DNA of 64,000 nucleotides from Haemophilus_D parainfluenzae_AD (GTDB taxonomy: Bacteria; Pseudomonadota; Gammaproteobacteria; Enterobacterales; Pasteurellaceae): NCBI RefSeq assembly GCF_001679325.1, contig NZ_LZMX01000030.1; one strand, given 5' to 3'. Below are positions 9,151-17,526 of this stretch, piece by piece. The first letter of the stretch is position 1, and each line of letters begins with the position of its first letter. The notes under the pieces were generated by a model. That model made no database searches, was not told the origin of the DNA, and worked only from the letters and a program-made list of their open reading frames with translations. The translations under genes and the position numbers were made by a program.

Positions 9151-9227
9151 GCTCAAAGTGCATAAAATTTTATCAAAAATGACCGCACTTTACTCCCCAA
9201 AAATCAATGCAACCCAAGGAAAACACA

Positions 9228-10496
9228 ATGGAATTTGCAACAAAATGTCTCCATGCCGGTTATAGCCCTAAAAATGGAGAGCCGCGTGTTCAACCAATCG
9301 TACAAAGCACCACTTATACTTACGATTCAGCAGAAGAAATTGGCAAGTTATTTGATTTACAAGCGGCAGGTTATTTCTATACTCGCCTAGCAAACCCTAC
9401 AACTAATGCTGCTGAAGAAAAAATTACAGCACTTGAAGGTGGCGTCGCAACAATGTGTACTGCCTCAGGCCAATCTGCTGTTTTCTACGCAATGCTGAAT
9501 ATTTTAGAAGCGGGCGATCACTTCATTTCCTCTTCTTATGTGTATGGCGGTTCCTACAATTTATTTGCCCATACCTTCAAAAAAATGGGTATCGAAGTGA
9601 CTTTTGTCGATCAAGATTTACCACTTGAAGAGCTCAAAAAAGCGATTCGTCCAAATACAAAAGCTATTTTTGCCGAAACCATTGCTAACCCCGCTTTACG
9701 TGTGTTGGATATAGAAAAATTTGCCGCCTTAGCGAAAGCAGCAGAGGCACCATTATTAATTGATAACACCTTTGCAACGCCATATTTTTGCCGCCCAATC
9801 GAATTTGGCGCAAATGTGGTCATTCACAGTACATCTAAATATTTAGATGGTCATGCTATTGCCTTAGGTGGCTCCATTACTGATGGTGGTAACTTTAATT
9901 GGAATAACGGCAAATATCCGCAATTAAGCACGCCAGACCAAACTTATCACGGTTTGGTTTATACCGAATCCTTTGGCCCTGCTGCTTACATTGTCAAAGC
10001 GCGTGTGCAATTAATGCGTGATTTGGGCGCAACCCCAGCCCCACAAAATAGTTTCTTATTGAATGTGGGTATGGAAACCCTTGCGCTTCGTATGCAACGT
10101 CATTATGAAAATGCACAGGCCGTAGCCGAGTTTTTAGAAAAACATCTGCAAGTAGCTAAAGTGAATTATCCTGGCTTACCAAGCTCACCAGATTACGTGC
10201 TCAAACAAAAATACTTACCGAATGGTTTATGCGGTGTCATTTCCTTTGAGATTAAAGGTGACAAAGAAACAGCGGCAAAATGGTTAAATGCATTACAAAT
10301 GACCTCTCGTGAAGTACATGTAGCGGATATTCGTACTTGTGCGTTACATCCTGCTACCTCAACGCACCGCCAATTAAGTGAGGCTGAATTAGAAAAAGCG
10401 GGGATTTCTGCTGGACTTATTCGCCTTTCTTGCGGTATTGAAAATATTCAAGATATTTTAGCTGACTTAGAGCAAGCATTTGCAGCAGCAAAATAA
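9228..10496 (+). CDS. metY: O-acetylhomoserine sulfhydrylase (MetY type)
   Basis: This PLP enzyme makes homocysteine from O-acetylhomoserine and sulfide, giving direct sulfhydrylation into methionine. The 422 residues match the Cys/Met-metabolism PLP family. The PLP lysine is K204 in HSTSKYLDGH, and YFYTRLANPTTNAAEEKI and VHVADIRTCALHPATSTHRQ fit the OAH sulfhydrylase branch rather than MetB. I start at the ATG at 9228, which has AAGGA upstream and gives MEFATKCLHAGY. An earlier in-frame ATG at 9207 is poorer. It lies between dnaK and dnaJ, an unusual place. No MetJ-type box is obvious upstream. Confidence 0.9.
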   Translation: MEFATKCLHAGYSPKNGEPRVQPIVQSTTYTYDSAEEIGKLFDLQAAGYFYTRLANPTTNAAEEKITALEGGVATMCTASGQSAVFYAMLNILEAGDHFISSSYVYGGSYNLFAHTFKKMGIEVTFVDQDLPLEELKKAIRPNTKAIFAETIANPALRVLDIEKFAALAKAAEAPLLIDNTFATPYFCRPIEFGANVVIHSTSKYLDGHAIALGGSITDGGNFNWNNGKYPQLSTPDQTYHGLVYTESFGPAAYIVKARVQLMRDLGATPAPQNSFLLNVGMETLALRMQRHYENAQAVAEFLEKHLQVAKVNYPGLPSSPDYVLKQKYLPNGLCGVISFEIKGDKETAAKWLNALQMTSREVHVADIRTCALHPATSTHRQLSEAELEKAGISAGLIRLSCGIENIQDILADLEQAFAAAK

Positions 10497-10636
10497 GTCA
10501 TAAATTAACGAATTTACCCTTGATATTTCTGACTTCGACATTATTTTTATTCTTAGGTATGTTGTTAGCGCAATACCATACAATAACAAAATAAAATTTT
10601 TTAAATTTATATTTTTAAATGGAAAACGAAAACATT

Positions 10637-11773
10637 ATGGCAAAGAAAGATTATTACGACGTTCTTGGTGTTGAACGTGGCGCAGATGAAAAAGCAATTA
10701 AACGTGCTTACAAAAAACTCGCCATGCAATATCACCCTGATAGAACCAAAGGTGATAAAGCCAAAGAAGAAAAATTTAAAGAAATCCAAGAAGCCTATGA
10801 AATTTTAGGTGATAAAGAAAAGCGTGCGGCTTACGATCAATACGGTCACGCAGCCTTTGAACAAGGTGGCATGGGTGGCGGCGGCTTCGGTGGTGGATTC
10901 AGCGGCGCTGATTTCGGTGATATTTTTGGTGATATGTTCGGCGATATCTTCGGCGGTGGCGGGCGTGGTCGTCAGCGTGTAGTACGCGGTGAAGATTTAC
11001 GTTATGACATCCAAATTACGTTAGAAGAAGCCGTAAAAGGTACAACCAAAGACATCCAAATCAATACGCTTGCTCACTGTGATAGCTGTGATGGCTCTGG
11101 CGCAGAAAAAGGATCAAAAGTTGAGACATGCCCAAGCTGTCATGGTTCAGGTCGTATTCGTCGCCAACAAGGTTTCTTCGTAACTGAAGCCGTTTGTCCT
11201 ACTTGTCATGGTTCTGGTAAGAAAATTGAAAAACCATGTAAAAGCTGCCATGGCGAAGGTCGTGTTCACAAGAAGAAAAATCTTTCCGTTAAAATCCCAG
11301 CAGGTGTGGATACCGGCAACCAATTACGTTTAAGTGGTGAAGGTGCAGCTGGCGAAAATGGTGCACCAGCAGGTGATTTATATGTGGTTATTCATGTTAA
11401 AGAACATCATATCTTTGAACGAGATGGCAATAACCTCTACTGTGAAGTGCCAATCAGTTTCTCAATGGCTGCGTTAGGTGGTGAAATTGAAGTTCCAACC
11501 TTAGACGGTAAAGTGAAACTCAAAATCCCTGCTGAAACCCAAACAGGCAAACTCTTCCGTATGCGTGGTAAAGGGGTGAGCTCTACACGTAGCGGCTACG
11601 CAGGGGATCTCATTTGTCGTGTGGTGATTGAAACACCGGTGAACTTAAATAAAGAACAAAAAGAATTATTAGAAAAACTGGAAGAAAGTTTGAAAGGACA
11701 AAAATCGCATAGTCCGAAATCTTCAAGCTTTTTAGACGGTGTTAAGAAATTCTTTGATAACTTAGGTAAGTAA
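10637..11773 (+). CDS. dnaJ: Chaperone protein DnaJ (Hsp40)
   Basis: DnaJ stimulates DnaK ATP hydrolysis and delivers substrates. The 378 residues show the J domain with HPD (about residues 33-35), a Gly/Phe-rich region, four zinc-binding repeats (CDSCDGSG, CPSCHGSG, CPTCHGSG, CKSCHGEG) and the C-terminal substrate domain. I start at the ATG at 10637 (MAKKDYYDVLGV), the family's start; six in-frame codons lie upstream. The 140-base gap after metY holds only a weak sigma-32-like CTTGATA at 10519. A paired uptake-sequence terminator follows. Confidence 0.98.
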   Translation: MAKKDYYDVLGVERGADEKAIKRAYKKLAMQYHPDRTKGDKAKEEKFKEIQEAYEILGDKEKRAAYDQYGHAAFEQGGMGGGGFGGGFSGADFGDIFGDMFGDIFGGGGRGRQRVVRGEDLRYDIQITLEEAVKGTTKDIQINTLAHCDSCDGSGAEKGSKVETCPSCHGSGRIRRQQGFFVTEAVCPTCHGSGKKIEKPCKSCHGEGRVHKKKNLSVKIPAGVDTGNQLRLSGEGAAGENGAPAGDLYVVIHVKEHHIFERDGNNLYCEVPISFSMAALGGEIEVPTLDGKVKLKIPAETQTGKLFRMRGKGVSSTRSGYAGDLICRVVIETPVNLNKEQKELLEKLEESLKGQKSHSPKSSSFLDGVKKFFDNLGK

Positions 11774-11783
11774 GCCTAAATAG

Positions 11784-11832
11784 AAAGTGCGGTCAATTTT
11801 AAAACGGTTTTGAATTTGACCGCACTTTTTTA
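11784..11832. terminator. dnaJ terminator made of paired uptake sequences
   Basis: Two head-to-head uptake sequences (11785 and 11819) form a stem of about 13 bp (AAAGTGCGGTCAA / TTGACCGCACTTT) followed by T-rich sequence. It lies just after the dnaJ stop codon. Confidence 0.85.
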
Positions 11833-11840
11833 TTGATAAA

Positions 11841-11866
11841 AAAGGACCTATCCACTAGGCCCTTTT
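11841..11866 (-). terminator. tcyP terminator
   Basis: AAAGGACCTA pairs with TAGGCCCTTT around a 5-base loop with one mismatch. A T6 run follows on the minus strand, just past the tcyP stop codon. Confidence 0.7.
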
Positions 11867-11874
11867 TCTCTCTA

Positions 11875-13203
11875 TTATTCTTTAAGCTTTAACCATTTGC
11901 TAGATAATGTTCCGGCCGTCATTGCACCATTCACATTCAGTGCAGTTCGTCCCATATCAATTAATGGCTCAATTGAAATCAATAAACCCACTAATTCTAA
12001 CGGTAGATTTAAGGTTGATAACACCACAATCGCGGCAAAGGTTGCACCACCACCCACTCCGGCAATACCGAAAGAGGAGATCGCCACCACCAATACTAAT
12101 GTTGCAATATAGCTCACCGTAAATGGATCAACGCCCACTGTTGGTGCCACCATTACCGCTAGCATCGCAGGATAAATCCCTGCACAACCATTCTGTCCGA
12201 TTGTTGCTCCAAAGGTGGCAGAAAAGTTTGCTACAACAGGATTATTACCTAGTTTATCTGTTTGAGTTTCAATGTTTAACGGAATACTCGCCGCACTTGA
12301 ACGAGAGGTAAAAGCAAAGCTCAATGTTGGCAATGCTTTTTTGAAGTAAGTGATTGGGTTAATACCAGATAAGCCAAGTAGTACGCCATGCACAATAAAC
12401 ATCAAGATAATCGCAATATAAGACGCAACAATAAAGCTACCTAAATTCAGAATATCTTCCCATTTTGATGTAGCCGCCATTTTAATCATTAACGCGAACA
12501 CACCGTAAGGGGTTAAACGAATGACAAAGCGCACTAAACGCATGACTAATTTATTTAATGTATCAACCCCTTGTGCAATACGATCACCTAGTGATTGATC
12601 TTCTTTGCGTAAACTTAACGCTGCTACACCTAAAAATGCAGAGAAAATTACGGTACTAATAATCGAAGTTGGATTCGCTCCGGTTAATTCTGCAAATGGA
12701 TTTTTAGGAATAAAAGAAATCAACATTGCTGGAATAGAAAGGTTGCTGACTTGATCTACACGACCTATGACTTTCGCCTGTGCGGCTAATTCACGCTCAC
12801 CGGCTACTAAACCTTCCGCAGTTAAACCAAACACTTTCACCATAATGATACCGATTAATGCCGCAATAGCGGTGGTAACTAAAAGCACGGAAAGTACGCT
12901 AAAACTGATTTTGCCTAATGAGCTGGCTTGATTTAAACGCGTAATCGCAGAAAGGATCGATACGAACACCAACGGCATTACAATCATTTGGAGTAAGCGA
13001 ACATAACCGCCGCCCACTAAATTGATCCAATCTAAGGCGGTTTTCACGGTTTCTTGCTCACCTAAGGATTGCAGTAATGCGCCGCCTACAAGCCCTAATA
13101 ACAAACCAACAAATACCGTTTGACCTAATTTTTGCGTGCTACGATAGAGATAATTAAGCCCTAAAAGCACAGCAACAAAAAGCACTAAAGTAATAAATAA
13201 CAT
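11875..13203 (-). CDS. tcyP: L-cystine transporter, TcyP/YdjN type
   Basis: A secondary transporter of the dicarboxylate/amino acid:cation symporter family. The 442 residues carry many hydrophobic segments across the length, the inner-membrane motif FTSRSSAASIPLNIETQ and the late motif GIAGVGGGATFAAIVVLSTL. The Ser-rich SRSSAASIPLN signature and overall length fit the TcyP (YdjN) cystine branch better than the glutamate or serine/threonine branches. Substrate assignment is by family and is not proven. It stands alone between dnaJ (convergent) and the mod genes. A cystine importer not far from metY is compatible with sulfur supply, but they are not one operon. Confidence 0.8.
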   Translation of the reverse strand: MLFITLVLFVAVLLGLNYLYRSTQKLGQTVFVGLLLGLVGGALLQSLGEQETVKTALDWINLVGGGYVRLLQMIVMPLVFVSILSAITRLNQASSLGKISFSVLSVLLVTTAIAALIGIIMVKVFGLTAEGLVAGERELAAQAKVIGRVDQVSNLSIPAMLISFIPKNPFAELTGANPTSIISTVIFSAFLGVAALSLRKEDQSLGDRIAQGVDTLNKLVMRLVRFVIRLTPYGVFALMIKMAATSKWEDILNLGSFIVASYIAIILMFIVHGVLLGLSGINPITYFKKALPTLSFAFTSRSSAASIPLNIETQTDKLGNNPVVANFSATFGATIGQNGCAGIYPAMLAVMVAPTVGVDPFTVSYIATLVLVVAISSFGIAGVGGGATFAAIVVLSTLNLPLELVGLLISIEPLIDMGRTALNVNGAMTAGTLSSKWLKLKE

Positions 13204-13301
13204 TTTTGTTCCTTAAAAAGTTGATAAGTAAGTCTATTTAATGGTTTTTATTAACGGAAATAAAATGTTTTTTAGGAATGAAATATAACTAAATAGAATT
13301 T

Positions 13302-13329
13302 AAAAGGGATAAACAATTTTATCCCTTTT
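13302..13329 (-). terminator. modC (mod operon) terminator
   Basis: A 12-bp stem (AAAAGGGATAAA / TTTATCCCTTTT) with a 4-base loop stands about 24 bases after the modC stop codon on the minus strand. Confidence 0.8.
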
Positions 13330-13352
13330 TAAAATTGAAAAGAGAGTGATTG

Positions 13353-14408
13353 TTAGACGACAGAAATCGCTTTTATTTGCACATAAACATCCATGCCTTG
13401 AGCAAAATGCAATTCATTAAACGCCCATTTACTGATACTTGCCCAAACTTTATGCCCTTCCACTAACACCGCAATATCAATGCGATTCTCTTGTGGAACG
13501 ATCTGTACAATTTGTCCTCGTAAGATATTACGAATGCTCGTTTGCGCTGGCTTGCTTAAAGTAAGCGACACATCGGAGCTATAAATACAGACGCGTACTT
13601 TTTCATTCGCTTGATGATGCACTTCGTTGATCCAAAGCTGTTGTTCGCCTAAAGAAAGTGCGGTCATTTTATAGGTTGGATTATGCAAATAGACAGGCAA
13701 CGCCAATACACTACTCTGCTCCGATTCGCCTTTCCAAGGGGAAAATAACGGACTGTTCCAAACATTTTCTAAGGTGTCATAGGCTTTCACTTTGCCATTT
13801 TCCATCAGCACAACGCGCTCAGCCAAGCGTAATAATTCATCTAAACTGTGCGTCACATATAAAATCGGTACATTAATTTCTTTAGATAGACTTTCCAAAT
13901 ATTGCATAAGTTCACGTTTGCGTGGCACATCTAAAGCTGAAAGCGGTTCGTCCATCAACAATATATCAGGATCCCTTAATAAAGCTCGACCAATCGCCAC
14001 ACGTTGTTTTTCGCCACCCGATAAAGTAAGCGGATAGCGTTTGAGTAACGGTTCAATACCAAGTAACTGAATGATATAGTCAAAGTCTTCACGACTAACA
14101 TTCTTCATGCCATAACGTAAATTGCCTTTAACGTTGTAATGCGGAAATAGACGGGCATCTTGGAATACATAGCCGATTTTACGCTGATGTACAGGAAGAT
14201 TCTCACCCTTCTCCACATCGACCAAAGTGCGGTCATTTAAACGAATAAATCCTTGATCGGGATGAGTTAAACCACTCACCAAATTAATCAATGAGGTTTT
14301 ACCCGAACCTGACAAACCAAAAATCGCCGTCACACCTTGAGTTGGCAGTTGCAGATCCGCACGTAAGGTTAGGCGACCTAATTGTTGTTGTACATTAATG
14401 TGTAGCAT
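13353..14408 (-). CDS. modC: Molybdate ABC transporter, ATP-binding protein
   Basis: ModC drives molybdate import through ModB. The 351 residues show Walker A (GLSGSGKTS), the Q-loop region, the signature LSGGEKQRVAIGRALL, Walker B (LLMDEPLSALD) and the switch His (YVTHS). A C-terminal TOBE/Mop-like region (about residues 285-351) could bind oxyanion. It overlaps the 3' end of modB by 14 bases, so the two are co-translated. Two uptake sequences lie inside, at 13656 and 14225. Confidence 0.96.
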   Translation of the reverse strand: MLHINVQQQLGRLTLRADLQLPTQGVTAIFGLSGSGKTSLINLVSGLTHPDQGFIRLNDRTLVDVEKGENLPVHQRKIGYVFQDARLFPHYNVKGNLRYGMKNVSREDFDYIIQLLGIEPLLKRYPLTLSGGEKQRVAIGRALLRDPDILLMDEPLSALDVPRKRELMQYLESLSKEINVPILYVTHSLDELLRLAERVVLMENGKVKAYDTLENVWNSPLFSPWKGESEQSSVLALPVYLHNPTYKMTALSLGEQQLWINEVHHQANEKVRVCIYSSDVSLTLSKPAQTSIRNILRGQIVQIVPQENRIDIAVLVEGHKVWASISKWAFNELHFAQGMDVYVQIKAISVV

Positions 14409-15111
14409 CGCCCTGCCCCAATTTTTTCTGCATCCGTTTACTTAAGGCTTCGGAAAGCAATAAGGAAATCAATGAAAGGATCACCGCAAACAAGCAAAGG
14501 CGTGCAGTTTGTGCTTCTGCGCCCGGTGTTTGGATGAATGAATACATCGCTAAAGGAATAGTTTGGGTTTCCCCCGCAATATTAGATACGAAAGTAATGG
14601 TTGCACCAAATTCCCCTAAAGAACGAGCAAACCCTAATACTAAACCCGCCAATACACCAGGTAGAGAAAGGGGTAACGTAATCGTGAAAAAAACTCGCCA
14701 AGGCGAAGCGCCAAGCGTTTGTGCGGCTTGCTCTAATTTAAAATCAATGCTTTCCAAAGAAAGACGAATCGCCCGCACGACCAATGGAAATGCCACCACT
14801 GCAGAAGCTAATACCGCCCCTTTCCAGCTAAAGCCAAAGGATAAACCAACCCATTGATATAAATACTTACCAATAAAGCCATTACGCCCCATGGCAACCA
14901 ATAATAAATAACCGATTACCACTGGTGGCAACACCAAAGGCAGATGAATAATCCCTGTAATCAGCGACTTACCATAGAATTCCTTACGAGCCAGTAACCA
15001 AGCGATAAAAATCGCGAAAGGTAAACTCCAAAGCATAGAACTCAATGCAACACTCATACTTAAGTGAATCGCATCCCATTCCATCGGGCTTAATTGAAAC
15101 CAAGAGAGCAA
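14395..15111 (-). CDS. modB: Molybdate ABC transporter, permease
   Basis: Inner-membrane permease with about five hydrophobic segments and the coupling motif EQAAQTLGASPWRVFFTITLPLSLPG. The first half (HLPLVLPPVVIGYLLLVAMGRNGFIG) closely matches E. coli ModB. I chose a TTG start at 15111 because AAGGA (15118-15122) stands six bases upstream, giving 238 residues against 229 in E. coli. An ATG at 15084 would give 229 residues but has no ribosome binding site. A TTG at 15162 lies inside the modA terminator. The gene follows that terminator, so read-through should set its level. Confidence 0.92.
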   Translation of the reverse strand: MLSWFQLSPMEWDAIHLSMSVALSSMLWSLPFAIFIAWLLARKEFYGKSLITGIIHLPLVLPPVVIGYLLLVAMGRNGFIGKYLYQWVGLSFGFSWKGAVLASAVVAFPLVVRAIRLSLESIDFKLEQAAQTLGASPWRVFFTITLPLSLPGVLAGLVLGFARSLGEFGATITFVSNIAGETQTIPLAMYSFIQTPGAEAQTARLCLFAVILSLISLLLSEALSKRMQKKLGQGDATH

Positions 15112-15162
15112 AATATTTCCTTGTGTATATTCGATATGACGAAATTTCTTTAGAGATAACAA

Positions 15163-15184
15163 AAAGGACAGTTTCCTGTCCTTT
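15163..15184 (-). terminator. Hairpin between modA and modB
   Basis: A perfect 9-bp stem (AAAGGACAG / CTGTCCTTT) closes a GAAA tetraloop on the minus strand and is followed by a T-rich run. It lies 20 bases after the modA stop codon and about 50 before the chosen modB start. Partial termination here would give more binding protein (ModA) than permease. Confidence 0.75.
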
Positions 15185-15204
15185 CTTTATAAAGTCTGAG
15201 ATCA

Positions 15205-15966
15205 TTATTTCACAGAGAAACCATATTCAACAAATATTTTTTTCGCTGCACTTGATTCTAAGTAATTAAGGAAATCACGGGTATCCGCATTGTCATGATC
15301 TTTTAAAATCGCAACGGGATATTCAACTGGTTTATAGCTGTCTTTCGGGAATACACCTACTGCTTTCACGTCTTTACTCACTTTAGCATCGGTACTATAC
15401 ACAATACCATAAGGGGCTTCAGCGCGTTCAACCAGGGCTAACGCACCACGTACGTCTTTCGCACGTGCTAATTTATCTTTAACTTGATCCCATAAATTCA
15501 ATTTCGTTAATGATTCTTCTGCATATTGTCCAGCAGGAACATGCGCAGGATCACCTACGGATAAATAGCTGTCTTTTAAGCCTTTAATCCATTCACCTTT
15601 GGCAATATCCACGGAATTAGCGGCACTTTTTGCTGGAGCAATTAACACTAATTCATTGCCCGCTAATACTTTCTCAGTTTCTTTTACGGTGAGATTTTTA
15701 TCAGATAAATATTTCATCCATTTGTTGCTAGCTGAAATAAATAAGTCTGCAGGAGCCCCTTCTTCAATTTGTTTAGCTAAAGTGGATGAAGATGCAAAGG
15801 AAAACACCACTTCGTTACTTGCTTTTTCAGATTTATACTGCTCTGCAATTTGTTGTAAAGCATCAGTCATTGAAGCTGCTGCAAACACAGTCACTTTTGC
15901 AGATGCAGCGAAAGACACGACCATACCTGCAATTAAAAGTGCGGTTGAAACTTTAGTTAATTTCAT
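15205..15966 (-). CDS. modA: Molybdate-binding periplasmic protein
   Basis: ModA captures molybdate (and tungstate) in the periplasm for ModBC. The 253 residues begin with a signal peptide (KLTKVSTALLIAGMVVSFAASA) cleaved before KVTVFAAASMTDALQQI, the family's conserved N-terminus. Later motifs include VFSFASSSTLAKQIEEGAPADLFISA and VRGALALVERAEAPYGIVYSTDA. An uptake sequence (15937) encodes part of the signal peptide. AGGAGA precedes the ATG. A ModE-like operator (15978-15999) overlaps the leader. Confidence 0.97.
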   Translation of the reverse strand: MKLTKVSTALLIAGMVVSFAASAKVTVFAAASMTDALQQIAEQYKSEKASNEVVFSFASSSTLAKQIEEGAPADLFISASNKWMKYLSDKNLTVKETEKVLAGNELVLIAPAKSAANSVDIAKGEWIKGLKDSYLSVGDPAHVPAGQYAEESLTKLNLWDQVKDKLARAKDVRGALALVERAEAPYGIVYSTDAKVSKDVKAVGVFPKDSYKPVEYPVAILKDHDNADTRDFLNYLESSAAKKIFVEYGFSVK

Positions 15967-15977
15967 TATTTATCTCC

Positions 15978-15999
15978 TATATAAATGAAACTATATATA
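15978..15999. promoter_or_regulatory. Possible ModE operator upstream of modA
   Basis: TATATA at 15978 and TATATATA at 15992 are separated by 8 bases in the space between modA and divergent modE. ModE operators are inverted TATAT-type half-sites upstream of modA. The A+T-rich background weakens the call, but the position beside both mod genes supports it. Confidence 0.4.
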
Positions 16000-16101
16000 A
16001 AAAAATATACTACGAAATGAATTATAACTTGAATTTTCAAATAAGCATACAGAAAAACCTAAAGATCAAGTAAAATAAGCCAAATTATGTATTAGGAGGA
16101 G

Positions 16102-16872
16102 ATGATGAAACAAACTGAAATTTTACTAACGATCAAACTTCATCAAGAATTATTTATTGACCCAAAGCGTGTTCGCCTCTTAAAAGAAATTAAAGAATGT
16201 GGCTCAATCAACCAAGCAGCCAAAAATGCTAAAGTGAGCTATAAAAGTGCTTGGGATCACCTTGAGGCGATGAATAAAATCAGTCCAAAACCGCTTTTAG
16301 AACGTAATATTGGTGGAAAAAATGGGGGAGGTACTTCATTAACCACTTATGCTGAGCGTTTGTTACAACTTTATGATTTGCTCGAACAAACACAAGAGCA
16401 CGCCTTCCATATTCTTCAAGATGAGACAATTCCACTCAATAGCTTGCTTTCCGCGACAGCAAAATTCTCCTTACAAAGTAGTGCGCGTAATCAATTTTTT
16501 GGTAAGGTTGCGAGTCAACATATTGTAGACTCCCGCTGCATTGTTGCGGTAAATATTCAGGATTTAGCTCATCCATTACATGTTTCAATCACAATGCGCA
16601 GTGCTGAGCGTCTAAAACTCATTACTGAAAAAGAAGTGATGGTGATGTTTAAAGCGCCTTGGGTGAAAGTTAGTGCCATGGCATCAGAAGAAAAAAGTAA
16701 TATCTTCCAAGCAACAGTTCTTTCTATGCAAAATGAAGAAGCGATTTTGCAAATAAAGGACAGCTCAATTGAATTTTGTGCAAGTATTCATAGTAAAGAT
16801 GGATGGAAAGTGGGACAAGAAGTGTGGTTACATGTTGAGCCAGAACAAATCATCTTGGCAACATTGAAATAA
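16102..16872 (+). CDS. modE: Molybdate-responsive transcriptional regulator ModE
   Basis: ModE represses modABC when molybdate is plentiful. The 256 residues hold an N-terminal winged helix-turn-helix (CGSINQAAKNAKVSYKSAWDHLEAMN, about residues 33-58) with GGKNGGGTSLT. Two C-terminal Mop-type molybdate-binding repeats (about 125-190 and 195-256) follow. GGAGGAG precedes adjacent ATG codons at 16102 and 16105; either could be used. It is divergent from modA across 135 bases and ends in a paired uptake-sequence terminator. Confidence 0.95.
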   Translation: MMKQTEILLTIKLHQELFIDPKRVRLLKEIKECGSINQAAKNAKVSYKSAWDHLEAMNKISPKPLLERNIGGKNGGGTSLTTYAERLLQLYDLLEQTQEHAFHILQDETIPLNSLLSATAKFSLQSSARNQFFGKVASQHIVDSRCIVAVNIQDLAHPLHVSITMRSAERLKLITEKEVMVMFKAPWVKVSAMASEEKSNIFQATVLSMQNEEAILQIKDSSIEFCASIHSKDGWKVGQEVWLHVEPEQIILATLK

Positions 16873-16885
16873 TCCTTAGAAACCC

Positions 16886-16917
16886 AAAGTGCGGTCAAAA
16901 TTAACCGCACTTTTTTA
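16886..16917. terminator. Bidirectional uptake-sequence terminator, modE / yfbR
   Basis: AAAGTGCGGT (16886) and ACCGCACTTT (16904) pair around an 8-base loop, followed by TTT. It lies between the convergent modE and yfbR genes. Confidence 0.85.
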
Positions 16918-16923
16918 TTTCAT

Positions 16924-17517
16924 TTACAAGGCAATCTCATCAATCGAGCGCCCAAAACTTGGTAAAAAGACCTGTAAAAAATAATCCATTTCTTGGCTAT
17001 GCCATTGTTCCATCAAATTTTCTAAACGTTTTTTAGCTGTTTTAAATTCGTGGTTACCATGCTCTAATTCAAATTGAGCTTTAATGTAAGCACAAATCAA
17101 ATCCGCTTGCTTTACTAAATGCTTTTCTTCTGGGCTAAATTGCTCACTATCTAAGTATGGAGCAAAACTATCTTGCAACTCGGTCGGAAGCAAGCTAATT
17201 AAATGTAATTCAGCTGCCGCTTCAATGTCTTTATAAGCATGAGTGATTTCAGAATTGAAATACTTAATTGGGGTCGGCAAATCACCAGTAAAAATTTCAG
17301 AGGTATCATGATACATCGCCACTACCGCAATACGCTCAGGATTTACTTCACCACCAAAAAAGCGATTTTTAATAATAGCTAAAGCCTGTGCTACAAAGGC
17401 AACTTGCAGGCTATGCTCTGCTAAATTTTCCTTTTCAATATTGCGCATCAATGACCAACGCTGAATTAAGCGAAGACGATCTAAACAGGCAAAAAAGTGA
17501 CTGGTTTTAACTTCCAC
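16924..17517 (-). CDS. yfbR: 5'-deoxynucleotidase YfbR (HD domain)
   Basis: This HD-domain phosphohydrolase removes phosphate from deoxyribonucleoside 5'-monophosphates. The 197 residues align well with E. coli YfbR (SHFFACLDRLRLIQRWSLMR, then AEHSLQVAFVAQAL, then AMYHDTSEIFTGDLPTPIKY). The metal ligands are in EHS and YHDTSE. It is the last gene of nrdR-ribD-degS-yfbR, starting 9 bases after degS. The nucleotide theme is shared with nrdR. Confidence 0.95.
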   Translation of the reverse strand: MEVKTSHFFACLDRLRLIQRWSLMRNIEKENLAEHSLQVAFVAQALAIIKNRFFGGEVNPERIAVVAMYHDTSEIFTGDLPTPIKYFNSEITHAYKDIEAAAELHLISLLPTELQDSFAPYLDSEQFSPEEKHLVKQADLICAYIKAQFELEHGNHEFKTAKKRLENLMEQWHSQEMDYFLQVFLPSFGRSIDEIAL

Positions 17518-17526
17518 AAGATATCC

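Noticed and set aside
10519..10548. Heat-shock promoter for dnaJ
   Set aside because: CTTGATA with an A/T-rich -10 is too far from the sigma-32 consensus; mentioned only as weak.
15085..15162. TTG start at 15162 or ATG start at 15084 for modB
   Set aside because: The TTG lies in the T-rich tail of the modA hairpin; the ATG has no ribosome binding site. TTG at 15111 has AAGGA at correct spacing, though this remains a judgement.
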